A stretch of 64,000 nucleotides of DNA from Antarcticibacterium sp. 1MA-6-2 (GTDB lineage: Bacteria > Bacteroidota > Bacteroidia > Flavobacteriales > Flavobacteriaceae). The position numbers and the translations under genes are program-made. Under the pieces are notes generated by a model that worked only from the letters and a program-made list of their open reading frames with translations, was not told where the DNA came from and made no database searches. How positions within the stretch are numbered: the stretch's first letter is position 1; each line of letters starts with the position of its first letter. Positions 31,280 to 41,576 of this stretch are shown in pieces. The DNA lies in contig NZ_CP091036.1 of NCBI RefSeq assembly GCF_021535135.1, positions 3,844,001 through 3,908,000 on the forward strand, read 5' to 3'.

Positions 31280-33552
31280 ATGGAAGATGTTTATCTTGTG
31301 ATGCTGGTGGCTCTCTTTGCACTGGCCATTACAGACCTGGTGGTGGGAGTAAGTAACGATGCCGTTAATTTTTTAAATTCGGCCATTGGTTCAAAAGCAG
31401 TTCCTTTACGTACAATTTTAATCGTTGCAAGTATTGGGGTGGCAGTGGGAGCAGTATTTTCCAGTGGCCTAATGGAAGTTGCAAGGGAAGGAATTTTTGT
31501 TCCTGGTAAATTTTATTTTGAAGAGATCATGGTCATATTTATGGCTGTTATGATAGCAGATATTCTTCTGCTGGATTTCTTTAATTCTTTGGGCCTTCCA
31601 ACTTCTACAACTGTTTCCATTGTTTTTGAATTACTGGGAGCAGCAGTATGTGTATCTCTTTTAAAGATCTATCATTCTTCAGGTGATTACTCCAGCCTGT
31701 ACACTTATATAAATACTACCAAAGCGACTGAAATTGTTATAGGAATTCTGCTTTCTGTGGTTATTGCTTTTACTGTTGGTGCCATTATCCAATATTTATC
31801 CCGGCTCGTCTTTTCCTTTCAGTATGAGAGAAAATTAAAATACGTGGGAGCAGTTTTTGGTGGATTGTCCTTTACTGCCATTCTCTATTTTATCCTGATG
31901 AAAGGTTTAAAGAGTATAGCAATTGTTCCTGAGGAAATGCTGAATTATGTGAACGAGCATTCTTTACTTATTGTGGTAATTAGTTTTATCGTTTTTTCTG
32001 CGATTTCACAGGCAATAATTACCTTTTTTAAGATCAATATTCTAAAAATTATTATCCTCGTTGGCACCTTTGCGCTGGCGTTGGCCTTTGCAGGAAATGA
32101 CCTGGTGAACTTTATAGGGGTGCCTATAGCAGCCTGGCAATCTTTTGTAATCTGGCAAACTGCTCACGAAGCCACTATGTTTTGCCTAATGAACTTCTTA
32201 TGGATGGTTTATCCCAGGAAGTGCCAACCCCTGTTTTTTTACTTCTCCTGGCAGGTCTTGTAATGGTGGTAACTCTTTGGTTCTCTAAAAAAGCAATGAA
32301 GGTTACTGATACCGAAATAAACCTGAGCAGGCAAACAGACGGTGCTGAAAGATTTTCACCTAATTTCATTTCCAGGGCTCTTGTAAGATATTTTATACTT
32401 GTTGGAAATACAATTGAGAGAATTATTCCCGGAAGGATTTCTGAAAAACTCAGCTCAAAATTTGAAACAAAAGAAACTCCCGATAAAGGCAAAAATTTAG
32501 ATGCACCTTCTTTTGATCTTGTGAGGGCATCAGTAAATCTTGTAGTAGCGAGTATTCTTATTTCTATAGCCACTAATCTTAAATTGCCGCTTTCTACTAC
32601 TTATGTAACCTTTATGGTAGCGATGGGAACTTCCTTAGCCGACAGGGCGTGGGACCGCGATAGTGCTGTATATAGAGTAGCAGGAGTAATAAATGTTATA
32701 GGAGGCTGGTTTGTAACTGCATTGGTAGCATTTTTAGGTGCAGCCCTCTTTGCAGCCATTATTTATTTTGGAGGTATAATAGCCATAGCAATATTAGTGT
32801 TGATGGCAGTTGTTCTTATAGTGAAAAGTGCCGTCCTCCACTCCAGGCAGGTTAAAGAAGAGAAAAAGCTTAAGCGCTATAATCGTAGTGATATTGTTAC
32901 GATCAATGAAATTACCGTTGAAACTTCAGAAAATATTTCCAGTGTTATTAAAGGAATTAATAAGATGTTCTCTAAAACGGTAGAGAACCTTGGATACCAT
33001 GACCTAGCAAAGCTGAAGAAGAATTCCAAAGCAATAGATAAACTGGAGGAAGAAATTGATGAACTTAAAGGAAACATTTTTTATTTTATAAAATCCCTTG
33101 ATGACGATTCTGTAGAGGCCAGTAAGTTTTATATTCTTATCCTGGATTACCTGCAGGATATGGTCCAGTCAATTGGCTATATTACCCGTAACAGCTATAA
33201 CCACGTCCACAATAATCATAAGAATCTAAAGTTTAATCAAATAAGGGATCTAAAAGGTATAGACGATAAGATGCAGAAACTGTTTGACGATATTCAGCTC
33301 ATTTTTGACACGCACAGCTTCAGCAACATTGATGAGGTAATTTCTGAAAAACAGCAATTGCTGGATCACGTGTCCGATTTAATTCAGAAACAGATAAACC
33401 GCATCAGAACTTCAGAAACAAGTCCTAAAAATACAAAGCTTTACTTTGGATTACTTCTGGAAACAAAAGATCTTATAACTTCTACAATGGCTCTCCTGCA
33501 GTTGTTTCAGGAATTTAATCAGGAAGCCCGGCAAACAATTACCTACAGGTAA
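31280..33552 (+). CDS. PiT-type inorganic phosphate transporter with PhoU-like C-terminal domain (one frameshift)
   Basis: About 757 residues. The PiT signature is present twice: VGVSNDAVNFLNSAIGSKA near the start and AFAGNDLVNFIGVPIAAWQS in the middle, with LGLPTSTTVSIVFELLGAA and the later LPLSTTYVTFMVAMGTSLAD. After the membrane part, about 230 residues form a helical, cytoplasmic PhoU/DUF47-like region (LEEEIDELKGNIFYFIKSLDDD). It moves phosphate with a cation. The frame changes at C-TA-TG (32176-32177) between QTAHEA and LPNELLMDG. A TTG at 31271 is an alternative start. Confidence 0.9.
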
Positions 33553-33618
33553 GAAGACTGCGCGTTCAATTTTGAGGTTATTGATCTACTGTTAACCTTG
33601 ATAACTATAAGTAAGTAA

Positions 33619-34447
33619 TTACTGACTATTTCTCATCTTTTTAATACGCTCTACTTCATTTAAAAGTAAAGGATAAGCTGGTTCGGCCATATTGTGACCA
33701 TAACCATCAAGTTCCAGGAGCTGGGTATCTTTGTGTCCTGCAACTCTCATCATTCGCATCATGTAAGCATTTTCCTCATAGCGCCCCAGCATCTCCAGTT
33801 CGCGGTCACCTGTAATAAGGAGTAGGGGTGGAGCATCTGCTCTTACGTGATATAAAGGTGCAAGTTCGTCAACAACAGGTATTTTTCCATCTATTCCCCT
33901 TTCCTCTCTAATTGTAAAATGGGTAATTGTGTGGCCACTAAAAGGAATTAATCCTGCAATTTTATTTGCATCAATACCAAAAGCTTTAAGATATTGTTTA
34001 TCCAAACCTACCATACTGGCCAGATATCCACTAAGCCGAGTGTCCGGAAACAAATATTAAATCAGGATTTCCACCAAAACTTTTTATGTTTTTAAAAACC
34101 CAGGCCACTGCGGCTGCCGCGTCTTCTATGTATGAGGGAGATTTTGCCCTGGGGCTTAACCTGTAATTAACGCTTACAACAGCAATACCTTTTTCCTTAA
34201 GCTCCTGTGGTACAAATTTGCTTCCAGATGTCAATCCCCCTCCATGAAACCAAACCACGGTTGGAAAACCTTTTTCTTCTTTTGGATAATAAATATCAAG
34301 TAAAGCTCGCTCGTTAATGTATTCATTGGCTCTGTTAACGGAGTCGTGGTAATATTTGATATTTTCCTTTAGAACATAATCTGTTTTTTGTGCAGTTACA
34401 TTCAGACTTAACAGAAACAGGATGAGGGCAACGGTGGTTTTATTCAT
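33619..34447 (-). CDS. Secreted alpha/beta-hydrolase, esterase/lipase type (one frameshift)
   Basis: About 276 residues. Signal peptide TVALILFLLSLNVTAQ, then the oxyanion-hole motif VVWFHGGGLTSG, the nucleophile elbow GHSAGG split by the break, an acid region (PLLLITGDRE) and the catalytic histidine in DGYGHNM. This is the HSL-like carboxylesterase group; the substrate is unknown. The break is at CTAAGC on the plus strand (34031-34036): reading GCTGGTGGC for GCTTAGTGGC restores the elbow exactly. This repair is convincing because the family motif itself is rebuilt. Confidence 0.85.
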
Positions 34448-34556
34448 TCTTATTTGGTTTTTAAGCCTGCTACCTTTAACTGGCTGTGGGCTTTTTTCTA
34501 TTTGTAAGTATAGACTGCAAATAAAATGCAGGGCTCTAATTTAGTTTTTAAAGATA

Positions 34557-34585
34557 AAAAAGATCGCACAATGGCGATCTTTTCT
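34557..34585 (-). terminator. Rho-independent terminator between the NifU-like gene and the esterase gene
   Basis: Stem AAAGATCGC / GCGATCTTT with a 6-base loop, flanked by A-runs on one side and T-runs on the other, so it can work on both strands. It lies 37 bases past the end of the minus-strand NifU-like gene. Confidence 0.75.
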
Positions 34586-34621
34586 CTTTTATTAGAATTT
34601 ATTTTTTTCTACACCAGTAAA

Positions 34622-35527
34622 CTATCCATTTACGGCCTCTACATAATTTACGTGTCCTTGCAGCATATCGCGTAACATGGTTTCAATACCATTCTTAAGA
34701 GTGGCGGTTGAGGAAGGACAGCCGCTACAGGCACCCTGTAAAATCACTTTCACTGTTTTAGTATCAGCATTATAGGAGTCAAAAACAATGTTTCCGCCGT
34801 CACTTGCCACTGCAGGTTTAATGTATTCATCAAGAATACTTACTACCTCCCGGGATACATCATCCAGTTCCCTTGGCTGTTGTTCTTCAGCCGGAACAGA
34901 TTCCTCTTTTTGTTGTGTGTGCTCCTTTAATAATACTTCGTTACCTTCCTGAAGGTAGTTTCTTATGAACTCTCTTAGCTCAAGAGTAATGTCATCCCAC
35001 TCTGCTATGTCATATTTATGTACCGAAATATAATTTTCATCTATATAAACTTCCTTCACAAAAGGGAAATGGAACAGCTGTCTTGCTAATGGGGCATCTT
35101 TTGTAGCATCGATATTTTTAAATTCCGCTCCTGAAAGTACAAGCTTTTTATTGGCAACGAATTTCATTACTCCGGGGTTGGGTGTACTTTCAGCATATAC
35201 TGTTACAGGAACTTTTTTAGCTGAATTATCTTCAATTTCAACAATAGTTGCACCGCTGTTAAGATAATCCCGAAGCTGTACTGCAACTTCTTCCTGTACA
35301 TCTGCCCATTCCACAATATTGTATTTTTCAATAGCTATAAAATTTTGTGCTATAAAAACCGTTTTAACAAAGGGCAGGTAAAACAATTGTTTGGCCAAAG
35401 GAGATTTAGAGGCTTCCTCAATATTTCCAAATTCAAAACTTTCATGCCTGGTGAGGAATTGATTAGTTTCAAATTTTACTATTGAAGAATTAGTAGTGGG
35501 TTGTATATTAATTGTGTAAGAATTCAT
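34622..35527 (-). CDS. NifU family Fe-S cluster scaffold with two tandem N-terminal domains
   Basis: 301 residues. Two copies of the Nfu N-terminal domain lie in tandem (about 1-95 and 105-195), each with an SPLAKQLF- or APLARQLF-type helix, an FPFVK / LPFVK strand and an EWDD / EWAD segment. The C-terminal NifU domain (about 225-301) carries the cluster-binding CSGCPSS. The protein builds and passes on [4Fe-4S] clusters in the cytoplasm. A Gln/Glu-rich linker joins the domains. Most bacteria have one N-terminal domain. A TAAATTTG element at 35545-35552 on this strand could be its -7 region. Confidence 0.9.
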   Translation of the reverse strand: MNSYTINIQPTTNSSIVKFETNQFLTRHESFEFGNIEEASKSPLAKQLFYLPFVKTVFIAQNFIAIEKYNIVEWADVQEEVAVQLRDYLNSGATIVEIEDNSAKKVPVTVYAESTPNPGVMKFVANKKLVLSGAEFKNIDATKDAPLARQLFHFPFVKEVYIDENYISVHKYDIAEWDDITLELREFIRNYLQEGNEVLLKEHTQQKEESVPAEEQQPRELDDVSREVVSILDEYIKPAVASDGGNIVFDSYNADTKTVKVILQGACSGCPSSTATLKNGIETMLRDMLQGHVNYVEAVNG

Positions 35528-35674
35528 TTTTTGAATATTTTAAGCAAATTTACTAAAACAAACACGGTAATCTATATATTTACAATTGATATTGGGGCAG
35601 TTTCTATAAGCATTCCTTATTTCTGCAGAAGTTTCTTTTGCAGGCCATCTGCCTTTAACCTTTTCACAAGTTAA

Positions 35675-36688
35675 ATGAAACCTGGATTTTTTCTTACAAT
35701 TTTTTTATACCTATTCCTGAATATTTCCAAAATCAGCGCGCAGGAAGTAATCCCGGTTTACTCCGATTACCTTACAGATAATCTTTATCTCCTGCATCCG
35801 TCTATGGCTGGAGCTTCAAATCTTAATAAGATAAGGCTTACGGCGAGACAGCAATGGTTTGACGTCAAAGATGCACCTGCCTTACAAACCTTAAGTGCTC
35901 ACGCCAAGGTGTGGGAGAAGGTGGGATTAGGTGCTATTGCTTTTAATGATCAAAACGGGAATTATTCCAGAAGAGGCCTTTATGGTTCCTTTGCTTATCA
36001 TTTATTATTTTCCAGAAGTGAACTCGATCTTAATCAACTCTCCTTTGGAATAAGCGGCGGAATAATACAGCACAGTCTTGACCAGAGTAGTTTCACCCAG
36101 CCCGATCCTTTATTAGGAGATGGAAACCCTTCAGAATTCTACGCAAATATGGATGTAGGGATGTCTTATTATCTCTTCAATTTCTTTGCGCACGTTACGG
36201 CTAAAAATTTACTATCGGTTAAAAGGGATTTATTTTTTTCTGATGCTGTTCCAAGTAACCAGCGTAAATATCTTTTTTCAACAGGATATGTGATAAATCC
36301 GGGGAATAGTGACTGGAGCTACGAACCTTCCATACTATTCCAGTGGAGGGAACAAACTGCAGAACGTACAATAGATGCCAATTTTAAAGTCTACCATAAT
36401 CTGGAATCGGGATTATTGTTTGGAGGACTCTCTTTCCGAAGAAGTTTTGAGGGAGCAGAATATACAACCGATGGCGAAGAAATAAAAAGTCAAAATTTAC
36501 AATACCTCACTCCATTCCTGGGGATGGAATATAAACGCTTTCTCTTTGCATATACTCACACTCATCAAATGAACTCTGTAGTTTTAAGTAATCAGGGATT
36601 TCATCAAATCACCCTGGGTTACAATTTTGGAGAGAACCGGGGCAGGTATAGTTGTAAATGTCCTGCAGTGAATCAAAATTCCAGGTAG
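35675..36688 (+). CDS. PorP/SprF family outer-membrane protein
   Basis: 337 residues. Signal peptide TIFLYLFLNISKISAQ, then YSDYLTDNLYLLHPSMAGASN, which opens the PorP/SprF family, and a barrel of about 14 strands ending in HQITLGYNFGENRGRYSCKCPAVN. Members work in type IX secretion, usually paired with a large surface adhesin gene, as sprF is with sprB; none is adjacent here. It starts 147 bases from the divergent NifU-like gene and overlaps the convergent murI reading frame by 80 bases. Confidence 0.9.
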   Translation: MKPGFFLTIFLYLFLNISKISAQEVIPVYSDYLTDNLYLLHPSMAGASNLNKIRLTARQQWFDVKDAPALQTLSAHAKVWEKVGLGAIAFNDQNGNYSRRGLYGSFAYHLLFSRSELDLNQLSFGISGGIIQHSLDQSSFTQPDPLLGDGNPSEFYANMDVGMSYYLFNFFAHVTAKNLLSVKRDLFFSDAVPSNQRKYLFSTGYVINPGNSDWSYEPSILFQWREQTAERTIDANFKVYHNLESGLLFGGLSFRRSFEGAEYTTDGEEIKSQNLQYLTPFLGMEYKRFLFAYTHTHQMNSVVLSNQGFHQITLGYNFGENRGRYSCKCPAVNQNSR

Positions 36689-37464
36689 GAGACCTGGTAT
36701 TTATTCTTACTGCTTCAACTAAAGAGCCCAGAACTGCAGGATTAATATTGCTGAATAATTTATGGCTTCCTTTTGCTTCTGAAATATTTAGAAGCTCTCT
36801 TTCTTCCAGGATCTTTTTTGTTTGCCGGGCAACAGCTTCTCCGGAATCTATAATTTGTACATTTTTAGGGAAAATCTTTCTAAGGGCGGGCATAAGGTAA
36901 GGGTAATGGCTACATCCCAGCACAAGATAATCTATTTGTGCTACCAGCATTGGTTTTAAAAGGTTCCTAAGCAGCATTTCCATTTCGGGAGTATTGTGCT
37001 GTCCCTGTTCAATAAGATCTACCAGGCCCTGTCCTACGACTTCTATAACTGTAATGTTCTTGGAATATAATTCTGAAGTTCTGGAAAAAAGCTCGCTGGA
37101 TAGAGTACCTTTTGTAGCCAGGATGCCTATAAATTTTGTTTTAGATTTTAAAGCGGCAGGTTTAATTGCGGGTTCAATACCTATAAATGGAACCGGATAA
37201 TTTTCTCTAAGGATTTTTATAGCATTGGTGGTCGCAGTGTTACATGCTACTACTATGAGTTTACAGCCCATTTCAAGAAGGGCTTCGGTGTTTTTTTTGC
37301 TTAGAGCTACTATTTGTTCTACAGGTTTTTCACCATAGGGAGCATTTATACTGTCTGCCAGATAAATACTGCTCTCAGCTAAGCAGAAGTTGGATCACTT
37401 CCTTCCAGATAGATGTTCCCCCCACACCCGAATCAAAAAAACCAATAGGATTTGAATTACTCAT
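36609..37464 (-). CDS. murI: Glutamate racemase (one frameshift)
   Basis: About 285 residues. MurI makes D-glutamate for peptidoglycan in the cytoplasm. The start MSNSNPIGFFDSGVGGTSIWKEV holds the catalytic region; the two catalytic cysteines are in VVACNTATTNAI and LVLGCSHYPYL. The frame breaks at CTAAGC on the plus strand (37379-37384); reading CTGG for CTTAG on the gene strand gives QLLLAESSIYLADSINAPYG, a perfect family match. The last 27 or so residues lie opposite the conserved end of the PorP-like gene and do not match the family, so the true stop may be earlier. Confidence 0.88.
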
Positions 37465-37477
37465 AGGTACAAAAGTA

Positions 37478-37508
37478 AAAACTGCGCCCTAAGTAGAGCG
37501 CAGTTTGC
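37478..37508 (-). terminator. Rho-independent terminator of the bamA-ompH unit
   Basis: Stem AAACTGCGC / GCGCAGTTT with an 11-base loop, followed on the minus strand by TTTACTTTTG. It lies just past the end of the first ompH gene and before murI. Confidence 0.75.
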
Positions 37509-37529
37509 TATTTATTCTTCAGGGAAATA

Positions 37530-38039
37530 TTAGATTCCCAATTCTTTTTTAACTGCAGGCATAAGATCTGTCCCGTCTGCCATAATTACTCCCGATCCAT
37601 TGGTAGAATCAAGAACATAATCAAAACCTTGAGCTCTTGCAACTTTTTGGATAGCAACACGTGCTTTCTCGTATACAGGCTTTAAAAGATCAAGTTCTTT
37701 CTTTTGAAGGTCCTGTTGAGCATTTTGACCGTGTTCACGAATTCTTTGCTGAGTGCTTTGTAACTCTGCAGCTCTTTTTTGGTTTTCCTCTTCAGTCTTT
37801 GTAGGAGCTTCAGATTCGTAACGCTGCATAGTTTTTTGAGCTTCAGTCATCATATCTCTGATCTCAGTATCATAAGTCTTCTGTAATTTTTCTAACTGGG
37901 CCATCGCATCTTTAAAAGCAGGCATAGTTTCTACCAGTTCCTGAGAGGCGATATGTGCAACTTTAGACTGTGCATTCGTAAAAGCTGTTGCTCCAACTGT
38001 TAAAGCTACTGCTATAAGAAATGTTCTGAATTGTTTCAT
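37530..38039 (-). CDS. OmpH/Skp family periplasmic chaperone, short copy
   Basis: 169 residues. Signal peptide TFLIAVALTVGATAFTNAQ, then KVAHIASQELVETMP and a long charged coiled coil (about 40-120) with a final strand (GFDYVLDSTNGSGVIMADG). Skp/OmpH trimers hold unfolded outer-membrane proteins in a tentacle cavity between the Sec and Bam machines. It is the last gene of a unit starting at porG and lies 36 bases after the longer ompH copy. Confidence 0.9.
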   Translation of the reverse strand: MKQFRTFLIAVALTVGATAFTNAQSKVAHIASQELVETMPAFKDAMAQLEKLQKTYDTEIRDMMTEAQKTMQRYESEAPTKTEEENQKRAAELQSTQQRIREHGQNAQQDLQKKELDLLKPVYEKARVAIQKVARAQGFDYVLDSTNGSGVIMADGTDLMPAVKKELGI

Positions 38040-38075
38040 TGTAAAATTAAATTTAGTGTTTAGTGTTAATAGTTA

Positions 38076-38888
38076 TTAATCTTCGTTATTTTCTTTCTTC
38101 TGTTTTCTTGCAGCTTCTATTGAATCTCTTTTTCGCTTGCGTTCTTCCAAAATTTTCGCCCTTCTCTCTTCAAATTCCTGTTGCTTCACAGCTCTTATCG
38201 AATCTCTTTCCTTCTTTCGTTGCTCCAGTAATACTTCCCGTTCGTTCTTGGCACTTTCCGCTGCCTCCTGCTTTTCTGCTATAACGGCATCTTCTTCAAC
38301 ACTGCGGTTTTCTTCTTTCTCCATCTGGGCTATCTCTTCTTTAGAGCTTAGTTGCTCCCTTCCGGCTGCCCTGGTGATCGTTCTAAGAACCTGATCACTT
38401 ATATTATGTTTTTCTGCTATAAAAACTATACCAACATTAGAAGTCCTGTCAAAAATAATATCGTAATTCCTTTGTTCCCCTATTTCCTGGATCGCATTAA
38501 AGACCTGATCCTGTATAGGCTGTATTAACCTTTTCTTCTGAAGGATAAAGTCTCCGTTTGAGCCGAATCTCTTTTGCTGATATTCTGCAATCTTTGATTC
38601 TTCAAAACCTATAGTAGCTTCTCTTTCCTCTATTAATTCTTTTGTAAGTAAAGGTCTTTCCTGTTCCAGGGCAATCTTCATTTGATCTACTTTACGCTGA
38701 TCTTTTTCCAACTCTGCTTTCCATTGCTGAACCCTTTCCTCCAGCTGTGCCGAAGCCTGCTGATATTCGGGTACATTTGCCAGGATATATTCCATATCAA
38801 TATATGCCAGGCGGTTTGGTTTTTGAGCCATCAACTGAGGCCCAATGCCCGCCATAATCAATATTAAAAACAGAAGTTGGCGTTTCAT
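38076..38888 (-). CDS. OmpH/Skp family periplasmic chaperone, long copy with charged tail
   Basis: 270 residues. Signal peptide LLFLILIMAGIGPQLMAQ, the strand RLAYIDMEYILANVPEY, a coiled-coil region (about 42-120), the strand NYDIIFDRTSNVGIVFIAE, then a further 95 residues made almost only of Glu, Lys, Arg, Gln and Ala. In that tail the motif RDSI(R/E)A occurs twice, with an ERxKILEERKRKR stretch. The tail is absent from the shorter copy and from classical Skp. It is located between bamA and the short copy, as in other Bacteroidota. Confidence 0.9.
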   Translation of the reverse strand: MKRQLLFLILIMAGIGPQLMAQKPNRLAYIDMEYILANVPEYQQASAQLEERVQQWKAELEKDQRKVDQMKIALEQERPLLTKELIEEREATIGFEESKIAEYQQKRFGSNGDFILQKKRLIQPIQDQVFNAIQEIGEQRNYDIIFDRTSNVGIVFIAEKHNISDQVLRTITRAAGREQLSSKEEIAQMEKEENRSVEEDAVIAEKQEAAESAKNEREVLLEQRKKERDSIRAVKQQEFEERRAKILEERKRKRDSIEAARKQKKENNED

Positions 38889-38918
38889 ATATATGGTGTT
38901 AGAAATAATCGTGCCAAA

Positions 38919-41576
38919 TTAAAATTGTTGCCCTATGATGAAATGGGTTTCCCATCCATTAGGTCCAACGCTTCCGGGAACCGGATCAAATCCGTACCCA
39001 AAATCTATCCCCAGTAATCCAAATTGTGGCATAAATATCCTCAATCCCGCACCTGCAGATCTATTCAACAGGAAGGGGTTATAATCTCTGAAGTTGTCAA
39101 AAGTTGCACCACCTTCAACAAATGCCAGTGCATAAATAGAGGCCATAGGTTTTAGAGTAATCGGGAACCTCAATTCCAGGGAGTACTTATTGTAAATAGT
39201 TGCCCCGTCATCTCTGGTTGCCTGGCTCAAATCAGGTCTGTCCAATGGTTTAACTGACTGGTTTGGATAACCTCTTAATGCAATTACTTCCCGGCCGTCA
39301 AGGCTAAAAGCACCTAAGCCATCTCCTCCAAGGAAGAACCTTTCAAAAGGTGGAATTCCCCTGTCATTGTTATATGCTCCCAAAAAGCCATATTCCGCAT
39401 GGGTTCTTAGAACAAGATTACTATTTCCTCCAAAGTTGTAAAGTGTATTAAACCAGGAACCTTTAAATTTTACTTTATAGAACTCCAGCCACTTAAATTT
39501 TTCCTGATCGATCTTTCCCTGATCTGCCACCGGGGTCTGGCCTTCGCGTAACCTCGTACCATCAAGATTAATTAAGTTTCCGTTTGCATCTTTTAACTGG
39601 TATTCATCCTGATTCTTTAGGTCAGCATAATCAACTCCATTAATTAAAGAATATGGAGGAGTAAGTTTTGCTGTAATGCTAAAGTTAGATCCTGTGGTTG
39701 GGAAAATTGGGTTAATACCTTCACTGTTTCTGGAAATACCTAATGTATATGACAGGTTATTTGAATACCCATCTCCAAAAGTAAAGAGCCCGGTATTATA
39801 ATTATTTAAATCATATCTCTGGAACCCTACAGCCTGTGAAAGTGTAAAGAAATCATCTGGCCATCGTAACCTTTTTGCCAATCCCACATTTACTCCAAGA
39901 ATATCAAAGCTTCGTGACTTATCTGCCCTTCTTGCGGCATAATCATAAGAGAACTGCCTTGTATAGGAGAAAGAGGTTGATAAACTTACTGGACGCCTGC
40001 CTCCAAGCCATGGCTCAACGAAGCTAAGGCTGTAGGTTTGATAAAAAATACTCGCCTGTGCCCGTAGCGATAGCGTTTGACCGTCTCCCATTGGAAGAGG
40101 TTTATAGGCTTCTTTGTCAAAAATTCCTGAAAGAGAGAAATTGTTAAATGATAAACCCAGTGTACCAATAAAGCCACCTCCACCATATCCACCCTGTAGT
40201 TCAATCTGGCTCGCTCCTGCTTCTACTACTGAATATTCCATATCCAAAGTTCCGCTGTCAGGATTAACATTCTGGAAATTTGGTTTTATTTGTTCTGCAT
40301 CAAAGAATCCAAGTTGTCCAAGTTCCCTAATGGTTCTTATCACGTTTTGCTGACTGTATTTTTGTCCCGGCTTGGTTCTTAGTTCCCGGTAAATTACATG
40401 GTCCTTGGTCTTATCATTACCAACAACACTTATGTTGTTGAAATAAGCTTCCTTTCCTTCAATTATCCTAATTTCAAAATCAATAGTGTCATTGTAGACC
40501 CTCGTTTCAACCGGATTGATTTGAGAAAATAGATAACCGCTGTTCTTGTACAGGTTAGCAAGATCCTGAGCATCTGGATCGGCAGGATCTGCAATTCTTT
40601 CTTTTAGAAGAACTCCATTATAGATGTCACCTTTGCTTATCCCCATTACACGTCTTAGATAGTCATCTGTATAGACAGTATTACCAATAAATTCTATATC
40701 TCCAATATAATGTTTTCTGCCTTCTTCAATTTGCATTTTTAAGGCCACGGTTTCAGGTCCCGTTTTTATTAGAGTGTCAGAAACAATTCGGGCATCCCTG
40801 AAGCCTTTCTCCTTATACTTATCAACAAGGTTTGTCTTGTCCTCTTCATAGGTATTTTCTACAAATTTAGAACGCTTCCAAAATCTGAAAAAACTTCGCT
40901 CTTTAGTTTTCTTTAATGCTCTTTTTAGTTTAGCATCACTAAATTCCTCATTCCCTTCAAATTCAATATCGGTAATTTTTACTTTTTCGCCACGGTCAAC
41001 ATTTACTACCATGTTCACTTTGTTGATACTAGTAGTGTCTTCCACGGGCGTAGTATTAATTGCAACTTTGGTGTTGAGAAAACCGTCTTTTTTATACTTA
41101 TTCTCAATATAATTCTTTGTAGTCGTAATAAGGTTCTCTGTTACTTTAGCACCGGGAGTAAGATTGTTTTCCTTGATCAATTCCTCTCTTGGAGATTTTT
41201 TTATTCCCTGGATCCTTATTTCATCCAGTTCAGGAACTTCAGTAATTTCTAATTCCAGGTCGGCTACATTTCCTTCAACATTTGTTATGTAGAAATTAAT
41301 ATCGCTAAAAAGGTTAAGGTCCCATAATTTCTTAAGCACCTTACTTAAACGATCGCCGGGAATGAAAAGTTCATCTCCCTTTTTTAAGCCTGTAAAAGCT
41401 ATTACTGTTTGGTCGTTATAGCTATCGGCCCCGGTAACTTTAATCTCTCCAATAGTATATTTTATTCCCTGCCCTAATGGGAGATCCTGTGCCTGGAATG
41501 AGAGGGTATATAAAAAACAAAACGCTAAAAGGAAAAATATCCTCTTAGGCAAATGTGCACTAACTAATCTGTTCAC
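38919..41576 (-). CDS. bamA: Outer-membrane protein assembly factor BamA (Omp85)
   Basis: 885 residues from a GTG at 41576, which overlaps uppS by 17 bases and puts the signal peptide (RIFFLLAFCFLYTLSFQAQ) at the N-terminus; the longer upstream extension is only antisense-free shadow of uppS. Five POTRA domains follow (for example YTIGEIKVTGADSYND and VKITDIEFEGNEEFSD), then the surface-antigen barrel with the hallmark RGYP loop and a terminal FIIGQQF strand. BamA folds and inserts outer-membrane barrels. It is in the porG-uppS-bamA-ompH-ompH unit. Confidence 0.95.
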   Translation of the reverse strand: MNRLVSAHLPKRIFFLLAFCFLYTLSFQAQDLPLGQGIKYTIGEIKVTGADSYNDQTVIAFTGLKKGDELFIPGDRLSKVLKKLWDLNLFSDINFYITNVEGNVADLELEITEVPELDEIRIQGIKKSPREELIKENNLTPGAKVTENLITTTKNYIENKYKKDGFLNTKVAINTTPVEDTTSINKVNMVVNVDRGEKVKITDIEFEGNEEFSDAKLKRALKKTKERSFFRFWKRSKFVENTYEEDKTNLVDKYKEKGFRDARIVSDTLIKTGPETVALKMQIEEGRKHYIGDIEFIGNTVYTDDYLRRVMGISKGDIYNGVLLKERIADPADPDAQDLANLYKNSGYLFSQINPVETRVYNDTIDFEIRIIEGKEAYFNNISVVGNDKTKDHVIYRELRTKPGQKYSQQNVIRTIRELGQLGFFDAEQIKPNFQNVNPDSGTLDMEYSVVEAGASQIELQGGYGGGGFIGTLGLSFNNFSLSGIFDKEAYKPLPMGDGQTLSLRAQASIFYQTYSLSFVEPWLGGRRPVSLSTSFSYTRQFSYDYAARRADKSRSFDILGVNVGLAKRLRWPDDFFTLSQAVGFQRYDLNNYNTGLFTFGDGYSNNLSYTLGISRNSEGINPIFPTTGSNFSITAKLTPPYSLINGVDYADLKNQDEYQLKDANGNLINLDGTRLREGQTPVADQGKIDQEKFKWLEFYKVKFKGSWFNTLYNFGGNSNLVLRTHAEYGFLGAYNNDRGIPPFERFFLGGDGLGAFSLDGREVIALRGYPNQSVKPLDRPDLSQATRDDGATIYNKYSLELRFPITLKPMASIYALAFVEGGATFDNFRDYNPFLLNRSAGAGLRIFMPQFGLLGIDFGYGFDPVPGSVGPNGWETHFIIGQQF

